From Phycisphaerae bacterium (lineage in GTDB: Bacteria; Planctomycetota; Phycisphaerae; UBA1845; Fen-1342), in NCBI GenBank assembly GCA_030428945.1, contig JAUIEC010000009.1, positions 1 to 64,000 on the forward strand: 64,000 nt of DNA, written 5' to 3'. A model generated the notes under the pieces. That model did no database searches and had not been told where the DNA came from. It saw only the letters and a list, made by a program, of their open reading frames with translations. Shown piece by piece: positions 8,301 through 19,146 of this stretch. Both the position numbers and the translations under genes were made by a program. Each line of letters begins with the position of its first letter. Position 1 is the stretch's first letter.

Positions 8301-10204
8301 CCGAGGGTGACCGCGTGCTCGACGCTCTCGGCGATGCGCCCGCGGGCGCTGGTCTTGACGGTCGTCCGGTCGATGACGACTTCGACGCGGTGCCGGCTGC
8401 GGCGGTCGAGCGTGGTCGCCTCGGCCGTCCGCGAGACCGTCCCGTCGATTCGCACGCGGGTGTAGCCCGAGGCCTTCAGCCGGTTGAACAGCCCGGCGTA
8501 GGTCTCCTGGTCCTGCAGCCGGACCGGGGCCAGCAGCATGATCGGCGTCCCGGGGTTCAGCTTGAAGATCCGATCGACGATCTCGTCGACCGTCTGGGCC
8601 CCGATCTTCTGACGACAGCGCGGACAGTGCGCCTGGCCGACCCGCGCCCACAGCACCCGCATGTAGTCGTAGATCTCGGTGATCGTCCCGACCGTCGAGC
8701 GCGGACTCTTCGAGGCCGCCTTCTGCTCGATGCAGATCGCCGGCGAGAGGCCCTCGACGTGATCGACCTGCGGCTTGGCCATCTGGCCGAGGAACTGCCG
8801 GGCGTAGGCCGAGAGCGATTCGACATACCGCCGGTACCCCTCGGTGAAGACCGTGTCGATCGCGAAGCTCGTCTTGCCCGATCCCGACACGCCGGTGCAG
8901 ACCGTCACCTCGTCGCGCGGCACCGAGATCGTCAGGTCTTTCAGGTTGTGCTGTCGGGCCCCGCGGACCGTGATCGCCTCCGGGGCCGTCGCCGCGGCCG
9001 CGGCCGGCTTGCGCCGCGCGGGTCGCCGGCTGCGTGGTTTCGGGGCGAGCACTTCCTTCAGGGCCGCGCCGGTGTGCGACTCCGCGACCTGGGCGACATC
9101 CTCGGGCGTGCCGGTCGCGATGATCCGCCCGCCCGACGCGCCGCCTTCCGGGCCGAGGTCGATCAGCCAGTCGGCTGTCTTGATCACGTCCAGGTTGTGC
9201 TCGATCACCACGACGGTGTTGCCGGCGTCGACGAATCCGTGCAGGACCGCCAGCAGCTTCGAGATGTCCTCGAAGTGCAGCCCGGTGGTCGGCTCGTCCA
9301 GCACGTAGATCGTCCGCCCGGTCGGCCGCTTGACCAGTTCCCGGGCGAGCTTGACCCGCTGGGCCTCGCCGCCCGAGAGCGTCGTGCTGGCCTGTCCGAG
9401 CTTGAGGTAGTCCAGCCCGACATCGTGCAGCGTCTGCAGCATCATCCGGATCCGCGGCTGGCTGTCGAAATGGGCCAGCGCGTCCTGGATGTCCATCTGC
9501 AGCACGTCCGCGATCGACTTGTGCTTGAACTGGATCTGCATCGTCTCGCGGCTGAACCGCCGCCCGTCACAGATCGGGCAGGTCACCCAGACGTCGGCCA
9601 GGAAGTCCATCTCGACCCGGCGGGCCCCGTTCCCCTCGCAGACCTCGCAGCGCCCGCCGCCGCGCGGGCCGCTGGCGACGTTGAAGCTGAAGCGCCCCGG
9701 CTTGTAGCCCCGCAGCTTCGCGTCCGGCAGCTTGGCGAACAGGTTGCGGATCTCGTCGAAGACCTTGATGTACGTGGCCGGGTTGCTGCGCGGGGTGCGT
9801 CCGATCGGCGACTGGTCGATCGCGATGATCTTGTCGAGGTGTTCGAGCCCCTCGATGGCGGCGTGTGTGCCGGGCGTCCGCACGGCCCCGTTCAGGTCAC
9901 GGGCCAGGGCCTCGTACAGGATGTCGTTGACCAGCGAACTCTTGCCCGAGCCGCTGACCCCCGTGACGCAGGTGAACCGTCCGAGCGGGAACGCCGCGTC
10001 GACGCTCTGCAGGTTGTGGTGCGTGGCGCCGCGGATCCGCAGCCAGTCGATCACGCCCGGCGGACGCTCCGGAGGCGCCTCCGCGCGCGGCGTGCTGCGG
10101 GCCTTGCGGGTGGTCTTGCGGGCTGGCAACGCGGGCGCATCCTTGTCTGCTGGCGGCCGGGCACACGCCGGGCGGCAGGGCTTCCTGTCGAAACAGGGCA
10201 TCAT
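5384..10204 (-). CDS. uvrA: Excinuclease ABC subunit A with three ATPase modules (II-I-II)
   Basis: UvrA finds DNA damage and loads UvrB. At 1606 residues it is far longer than the usual 940. Three ABC modules are visible. An N-terminal copy of the second UvrA half has Walker A GVSGSGKSS at about 82, zinc pair CEVCEG/CPICDG and LSGGEAQR near 276. Then comes a full first half: GVSGSGKTS near 440, SLSAYARQFLGQM, CPRC, CETCEG, LSGGEAQR near 906. Then a second half: GVSGSGKSS near 1093, CEACEG/CEVCHG, LSGGEAQR near 1282. A 190-residue C-terminal region (DGRMWHVAQRTDRNGRPRQW and onward) is not part of canonical UvrA. All three sites look intact. Tandem UvrA proteins are known in Chlamydia. It is divergent from mdh. 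Confidence 0.93.
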   Translation of the reverse strand: MMPCFDRKPCRPACARPPADKDAPALPARKTTRKARSTPRAEAPPERPPGVIDWLRIRGATHHNLQSVDAAFPLGRFTCVTGVSGSGKSSLVNDILYEALARDLNGAVRTPGTHAAIEGLEHLDKIIAIDQSPIGRTPRSNPATYIKVFDEIRNLFAKLPDAKLRGYKPGRFSFNVASGPRGGGRCEVCEGNGARRVEMDFLADVWVTCPICDGRRFSRETMQIQFKHKSIADVLQMDIQDALAHFDSQPRIRMMLQTLHDVGLDYLKLGQASTTLSGGEAQRVKLARELVKRPTGRTIYVLDEPTTGLHFEDISKLLAVLHGFVDAGNTVVVIEHNLDVIKTADWLIDLGPEGGASGGRIIATGTPEDVAQVAESHTGAALKEVLAPKPRSRRPARRKPAAAAATAPEAITVRGARQHNLKDLTISVPRDEVTVCTGVSGSGKTSFAIDTVFTEGYRRYVESLSAYARQFLGQMAKPQVDHVEGLSPAICIEQKAASKSPRSTVGTITEIYDYMRVLWARVGQAHCPRCRQKIGAQTVDEIVDRIFKLNPGTPIMLLAPVRLQDQETYAGLFNRLKASGYTRVRIDGTVSRTAEATTLDRRSRHRVEVVIDRTTVKTSARGRIAESVEHAVTLGDGMMTLISEAFEIVPEDGEADGRTEHLPEKEFMFSQKLACLRCDLSFEELSPHNFSFNSQMGWCETCEGLGMQRGAPERDIIVEPTRSLFRGAIAGWDSVDKRSQLGKLLLALCAALDVPPDTPLSDWTAPQKQALMFGYEKDWVDGQAVFADVRFQWRGFFPAIDAATRNSWTLRHRLQNSITDIPCIRCRGGRLRADAAAMQLGGRTIVDLCNATLTEAAGFFKKLRLSPSERRIAGELLIEIRNRLRFLLDVGLEYLTLHRAAPTLSGGEAQRIRLASQIGSGLSGVLYVLDEPTIGLHPRDTRRLIKAIQRLRDLGNTVLMVEHDRDVIASADGLLDFGPEAGSGGGEIVAQAPPARLARPASARRFPRSRTAGYLRGAEAITIPSNRRPVPQQPPPRKKPPKTRRGRPKVAATPAAPDGPVTGWLQVLGARHNNLRNLDVAFPLGRLIGVTGVSGSGKSSLINDVLYPAAANRLQNASHSVGGHRELQGLEHLDKVVMSDQSPLGTTPSSNPATYTGAFDLIRELFARVPDSKVRGYDARRFSFNRPGGRCEACEGYGQRCIEMHFMPDVWVECEVCHGRRYDPETLEVRFKGRNIADVLEMRVREALDLFENVPKVRRILQMLADVGLDYVQLGQPAPTLSGGEAQRVKLANELSRPDTGRTLFILDEPTTGLHFEDVRKLLEVLHRLVDLGNTVIVIEHNLDVLTNADWLLDLGPEAGADGGLLVGAGTPEQIAALPQSHTGVILADVLAAGQRDERDRFDPNAYAAAQLAAEKGGFGNVGKNVQMPWQTDGRMWHVAQRTDRNGRPRQWEAAALEYVVAQVEKIDGFEPTNWNNRASVEITAAGAPTWFMHALTGGEWLLELYFRAPKGHFDWRELDERLGLKTLDEREDLQTYGDWSRVDVRSRRDGYDAVVVYPYDQAEIETKAFRKFLAEAAKVYFESIVGRPRSGRKPRRPGGRKKVSR

Positions 10205-10344
10205 ATCGACTGCGGCCGCCGGCGAAGGAATCCGCCCTAACGTTCTCCGAAAAGAACCCGCCGGCCGATTTCGCTGCGACGCGAAGAGGATACAATGCGG
10301 GCGACCGATTGGCGCGGGGGATGGCCGAGGCGCGGCCAGGCTGA

Positions 10345-11319
<975 letters not shown>

Positions 11320-11323
11320 TCCG

Positions 11324-12001
11324 ATGCTGACGGGGCGCTGCCGGCTGCGACTGTCTCGACCGCTGTGCGTGGTGGCACTGCTGACCACGGCCGTCGCCCC
11401 GGCCGCGGCGCTGGAACCGCCGGACGCCAGTCGCCCGCCGGTCCGCCTGGCCGAGGCCCGCTGCCCGGTGACCGGCGAACCGGTCGTCGCGGAACACCAC
11501 ACGCGACTGCGCGGAAGGCGGGTCTACTGTGCGACGGCCGCCGCCTGCGACGCGTTCCAGCGTGACCCGTACGCCTACCAGGACGGCCTGCTGAAGCAGT
11601 GGGAGGTGCTCCGCCCGGTGCGGGTGCAGTTGCTGTGCCCGGTGACCGGCAAGCCGGTCCGCCGCGACGTCTTCCTGGCACGGCACTGGGACGAGTTGTA
11701 CTTCGCTTCCGACGAGGCCCGCGAGGCCTGGCGGAAGCATCCGGACCGTTATCGGGACGGGCTGGCGCGGGCCTGGTCCTTCCAGACGACCTGCGGAACC
11801 TGCGAGGCGCTGCCGCGGGCGGATGTCAGCGTGCAGGTCGCCAGCGGCCCGGTCTACTTCTGCTGTCCGGGCTGCCGGGCCGCCTTCGAGGGGGACCGGG
11901 CGGCGTTTCTGAAGGATGTCACGCGCGAGAAACAGGCCAACCAGCAGGCCTGGGAACGGGCGCACGGCCCGCGGGCGCCGACCTCCAAGCCGACCCCCTG
12001 A
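11324..12001 (+). CDS. Exported protein with three YHS/TRASH-like cysteine modules
   Basis: A 225-residue protein with an N-terminal signal peptide (RLSRPLCVVALLTTAVAPAA). Three segments each look like a YHS/TRASH module: ARCPVTGEPV then VYCATAAACDAF; LLCPVTGKPV then LYFASDEAREAW; and a third with CGTC plus VYFCCPGCRAAFEGD. The CPVTG-x-PV openings resemble YHS domains and the last one TRASH-type, both associated with heavy-metal handling. I infer a periplasmic metal-binding or sensing role. It starts 4 bases after mdh, so it shares that transcript. The tail is charged and low in complexity. Confidence 0.6.
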   Translation: MLTGRCRLRLSRPLCVVALLTTAVAPAAALEPPDASRPPVRLAEARCPVTGEPVVAEHHTRLRGRRVYCATAAACDAFQRDPYAYQDGLLKQWEVLRPVRVQLLCPVTGKPVRRDVFLARHWDELYFASDEAREAWRKHPDRYRDGLARAWSFQTTCGTCEALPRADVSVQVASGPVYFCCPGCRAAFEGDRAAFLKDVTREKQANQQAWERAHGPRAPTSKPTP

Positions 12002-12137
12002 CCGCCGCCCGGCGGTCTCCCGGACCCCCGGTCGCCATCGACGGGCGGGTTCGATATAGTACCTGATTCGAGAAAAACGATCGGATTCAGCAGGGACCAG
12101 ACGCAGGGGCCAGCCCTGTGGCAGGAGCGCGGACGCG

Positions 12138-12698
12138 ATGATCAAGGCAGTCGACCTTCGGAAGGGCAAACTCGTCAACCACGAGGGCAACCTCTACACG
12201 GTGCATGCCGCCCAGCATGTCGCCAAGGGCAACAAGCGGAGCTACATCCAGGCCAAGCTCAAAGCCCTCAAGAGCGGCAGCATCATCGATGTCCGCTTCT
12301 CGGTCGATGACCGCATCGAAACCCCCTTCATCGAATCCAAGTCCTACGAGTACCTCTACCGCGACGGCAACGAGTACATCCTGATGGACCAGGAAACCTA
12401 CGAACAGGTCCACGTCTCGGCCGAGATGATGACCGAGGCCGAGCAGTACCTGAAGGGCAACGAACTCGTCTCGCTCTCGATCATCGACGGCGAAACCGTC
12501 GCGGTCGAACTGCCCAACACCGTCGAACTGGTCGTCACCGACGCCCCGCCGGTCGTCAAGGGCGCCACCGCCACCAACCAGAGCAAGGAAGTCACGCTCG
12601 AGACCGGCCTGCGGGTCAAGGTCCCCCCGTTCATCGAGAACGGCGAAGTGCTGCGGATCGACACCCGCACCGGTGACTACATCGAACGAGCCAAGTAG
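12138..12698 (+). CDS. efp: Translation elongation factor P (Asn at the modification site)
   Basis: EF-P enters stalled ribosomes at polyproline stretches. The 186 residues show the three-barrel arrangement, with [21 protein letters not shown] in domain II and the C-terminal [13 protein letters not shown] signature. Aligned without gaps to the E. coli loop (VKPGKGQAF), the tip is VAKGNKRSY, so the position of modified Lys34 is Asn32. Neither the lysine, arginine nor rhamnose modification route can act there in the usual way. AGGAG lies upstream of the ATG, and secA follows 44 bases later, probably in one transcript. Confidence 0.93.
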   Translation: MIKAVDLRKGKLVNHEGNLYTVHAAQHVAKGNKRSYIQAKLKALKSGSIIDVRFSVDDRIETPFIESKSYEYLYRDGNEYILMDQETYEQVHVSAEMMTEAEQYLKGNELVSLSIIDGETVAVELPNTVELVVTDAPPVVKGATATNQSKEVTLETGLRVKVPPFIENGEVLRIDTRTGDYIERAK

Positions 12699-12742
12699 CC
12701 GCGGAATCCCCGCTTCCGCCCCCCCCAGGAGTTGCACCTCCG

Positions 12743-16765
<4,023 letters not shown>

Positions 16766-16780
16766 GGGGGCAGGGAAGAA

Positions 16781-16882
16781 GGGAACAGGGACGACAGAAG
16801 GGAACCGGGAACAGGGAACAGGGAACAGGGGGACGCCGGGCTCCCTGCTTACTTGCTTACTTGCTTACTTGATTACTTGCTG
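16781..16882. repeat. GGGAACA heptamer tract followed by ACTTGCTT octamer tract
   Basis: Directly after the secA stop the plus strand has several copies of GGGAACA (16781-16832, three perfect in a row) and then about four copies of TGCTTACT (16845-16882). The 3' end of the small minus-strand gene, including its TAA (16857-16859), lies within the second tract. No spacers or other CRISPR features are present. Confidence 0.85.
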
Positions 16883-17120
16883 ACTGGCTCTGGCTGGCTG
16901 CCCGTTCGCGTCGCAGGCGTTGCATCTCTTCCTGCTGGCGCATCTGTTCCCGCTTGGCGGCTTCCTCGGCGGCCTTCTCGGCGGCTTTTTCGCGTACTTC
17001 GGCCAGGCGTTGCTCGTACTGATCGAGCATCGCGCTGCGCCCGTCGCGGGTGGTCAGGCTGGCGAGGACCAGCATCGCGGCGGCACCGGCCGCGCAGAGG
17101 GTAATGGTCAGCAGCAGCAC
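16857..17120 (-). CDS. Small membrane-anchored coiled-coil protein
   Basis: An 87-residue open frame with start GTG 17118-17120. Residues 1-22 are hydrophobic (MLLLTITLCAAGAAAMLVLA). The rest is highly charged and helical (EQRLAEVREKAAEKAAEEAA), with a heptad pattern typical of a coiled coil. The stop lies in the intergenic octamer repeat, so the last residues NQVSK come from repeat DNA. No family is recognised. It is convergent with secA. Composition alone could produce such a frame in GC-rich DNA, but the anchor-plus-coil layout is coherent. Confidence 0.5.
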   Translation of the reverse strand: MLLLTITLCAAGAAAMLVLASLTTRDGRSAMLDQYEQRLAEVREKAAEKAAEEAAKREQMRQQEEMQRLRRERAASQSQSASNQVSK

Positions 17121-17302
17121 GGCGGCGGCATCTCCCGGGCACGTCGACAGCGTCCCGGGGCGGACCGGGACTCTGATCCTATCGGTAGGGCGGGCGGCGG
17201 CATGAAATTCGGCGTCGGGGTTTGGTTGCGGGCACTCTCGGCGTGCACTAGGATGCCGCTCGGAGTACTCCAGACCGCCACCCCCGGCAGGCCCGATACG
17301 TC

Positions 17303-17854
17303 ATGGCAACGGCTACACAAATGATGGTTTCGCAAGGTATTACGGATCTCAAACGCCTGATCCACGACGTCCCGGATTTCCCCAAACCGGGGATTGTCTT
17401 CAAGGACATCACCCCGCTGCTCTCGGACCCCGCCGGCCTGCCGCTGGCGGTGGAGCTGATGTGCCAGCCGTTCCGGTCCAGCCGCATCGACGCGGTCGTC
17501 GGTGCCGAGTCGCGCGGCTTCATCTTCGGGACCTCGGTGGCCAGCGCCCTGTCGGTCGGCTTCGTCCCGATCCGCAAGCCCGGCAAGCTGCCGCGGCAGA
17601 CCCGGGCGCATTCCTACGATCTGGAGTACGGGTCCGATACGCTCGAAATCCACGCCGATGCCCTCCGGAAGGGGCAACGCGTCCTGATCGTCGACGACCT
17701 GCTCGCCACCGGCGGAACCCTCGCCGCCTGCCTCCAGCTCGTGCAGGCCTGCGGCGCCGAGGTGGTCGGACTGGCCGTCCTGATCGAACTGCTGGAACTC
17801 GACGGACGGAGCCGCCTTGGTCCGGCACCGATCCACAGCGTTCTGGCGTACTAG
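17303..17854 (+). CDS. apt: Adenine phosphoribosyltransferase
   Basis: Salvages adenine to AMP using PRPP. The 183 residues contain the family markers DFPKPGIVFKDITPLL, VGAESRGFIFG, the RKPGKLPR flexible loop region and the PRPP-binding VLIVDDLLATGGT. Length is normal. ATG 17303 is used; the internal ATG pair at codons 7-8 (MMVSQG) could also be the start. It stands alone between the small minus-strand gene and the lipoprotein operon. Confidence 0.95.
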   Translation: MATATQMMVSQGITDLKRLIHDVPDFPKPGIVFKDITPLLSDPAGLPLAVELMCQPFRSSRIDAVVGAESRGFIFGTSVASALSVGFVPIRKPGKLPRQTRAHSYDLEYGSDTLEIHADALRKGQRVLIVDDLLATGGTLAACLQLVQACGAEVVGLAVLIELLELDGRSRLGPAPIHSVLAY

Positions 17855-18060
17855 TCGGCCGCCTCCGCCCGGGAGTGGCTAACTGTCTGTCAAGTAAGGA
17901 TTTATTTGTCGTGTCGCGTGGATTTGCCCGCGGGACACTGAGGAAGGTTGATCGGGTCCGCACAATAGAGTGTAAGCAGGTTGATCCGCACAGGATGCAT
18001 CACCAACCGCCTTGCACCCGACGACCCGGGAACGCTGACCTGGGAATACGGAGTTCGCTT

Positions 18061-18585
18061 GTGAATCGCGCTGTTCGAATGGCAGGATGTCTCGCGGCCT
18101 TGACGCTGGGCTCGATGTTATCGGGTTGTGTCTTCCTCGGAGATCTGCTGGCCCCCGACGTGGCCGCCTCGCTCGGCGTCCCCGCCCCCGCGCAGTCCAT
18201 CGGGAGCGTCGTCGTTCGCGTCAAGAACGACACCACCCAGCAGGCCGTCCTCAGCGTCCTCGCCGGCGGCGTCACCGCACCGGCCAACCTGTCCGCCGAT
18301 ACCGCCGCCGGGGGAAGCGAGAACTTCGTGCTCGACTGCCCGGTCGGATTCGTCCGACCAGCGGGCGTCGCGGCCGGCGTCTCGGTCAGCGATCTGAACT
18401 CGGCCGCCGCCTCGGTGATCGCGGCCGATGGCATGACGATCGACGTCACCTACACGGGTTCGACGCTCGAGTCCGACGCGACGTTCGACTGCGGCGACGT
18501 GATCGAGGTCAGCCTGGTCCAGACCGGCACCGACATCGCGGCCGCCAACTTCGCCATCATCGTTCAAGTCATCAAGGGGTCCTGA
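18061..18585 (+). CDS. Lipoprotein, first gene of a five-gene secreted-protein operon
   Basis: A 174-residue protein from GTG 18061, with GGAG 9 bases upstream. The signal ends in the lipobox MLSGC. The mature part is beta-rich, with VVVRVKNDTTQQAVLSVLA, then LDCPVGF and FDCGDVIEVSL. It aligns loosely with the next gene (VIGVQNDTGRVIEYQLSF, FCPVTEV, FSCGDRITFRV), so the two are paralogues. No known family is recognised. The next ATG begins one base after the stop. Confidence 0.7.
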   Translation: MNRAVRMAGCLAALTLGSMLSGCVFLGDLLAPDVAASLGVPAPAQSIGSVVVRVKNDTTQQAVLSVLAGGVTAPANLSADTAAGGSENFVLDCPVGFVRPAGVAAGVSVSDLNSAAASVIAADGMTIDVTYTGSTLESDATFDCGDVIEVSLVQTGTDIAAANFAIIVQVIKGS

Positions 18586-18586
18586 C

Positions 18587-19117
18587 ATGGCACGTACCAG
18601 CACGATCCTGATGACACTGCTCGGACTGCTCGGGACCGCGGGCTGCATCAGCCCGCTGGAGATCTTCTCCGACGACTTCCTGCGGGCCTTCGGTGCCGTG
18701 CCCTCGGCCGCTTCGCTGCCGGGTGAGGCGCCCAGCCTGGTCATCGGCGTTCAGAACGACACCGGCCGCGTGATCGAGTATCAGCTCAGCTTCCGCAACA
18801 GTGCCGGCGAGATCGACGTCCGCAGCGGCGCCCTGCCGGCGACCGGTGACGGTGTCGTCGTCAGCACGGCCCAGTTCTGCCCGGTCACGGAAGTCACGCT
18901 TGGCGATGTTTCCAACCTGAGCGCCACCGGCGCGGTCGTTCGCCTCGGCACGGGGCTGGCGACCGACCCGTTCGTGCAGGTCGAGCCTTTCGGGATCCTG
19001 CTCCAGGAAGGTGTCCAGTTTTCCTGTGGTGATCGGATTACGTTCCGGGTCGCCACGTCCTCGGCAACGCCCTCGGGTTACCGGGTCTTTGCTACGATTG
19101 AACGCCCCGGCTCCTGA
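18587..19117 (+). CDS. Lipoprotein, paralogue of the preceding gene
   Basis: A 176-residue protein whose signal ends in the lipobox GTAGC. The body repeats the layout of the previous gene: a QNDTGR strand, a FCPVTEV cysteine, and a C-terminal SCGDRITFRV segment. The shared Cys pair may form a disulphide. Spacing to the previous stop is one base, so the two are very probably co-translated; AGGGG precedes the ATG. Function unknown. Confidence 0.7.
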   Translation: MARTSTILMTLLGLLGTAGCISPLEIFSDDFLRAFGAVPSAASLPGEAPSLVIGVQNDTGRVIEYQLSFRNSAGEIDVRSGALPATGDGVVVSTAQFCPVTEVTLGDVSNLSATGAVVRLGTGLATDPFVQVEPFGILLQEGVQFSCGDRITFRVATSSATPSGYRVFATIERPGS

Positions 19118-19146
19118 AAAGGCAGCCAGACGAAGTGAGGTTGATT

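Noticed and set aside
5666..10240. A 1524-codon open frame on the plus strand opposite uvrA, and similar long antisense frames opposite other genes (for example 19078-21732 and 33867-36674)
   Set aside because: They lie opposite clear genes, lack domain motifs and ribosome binding sites, and have the composition expected from complementing GC-rich codons.
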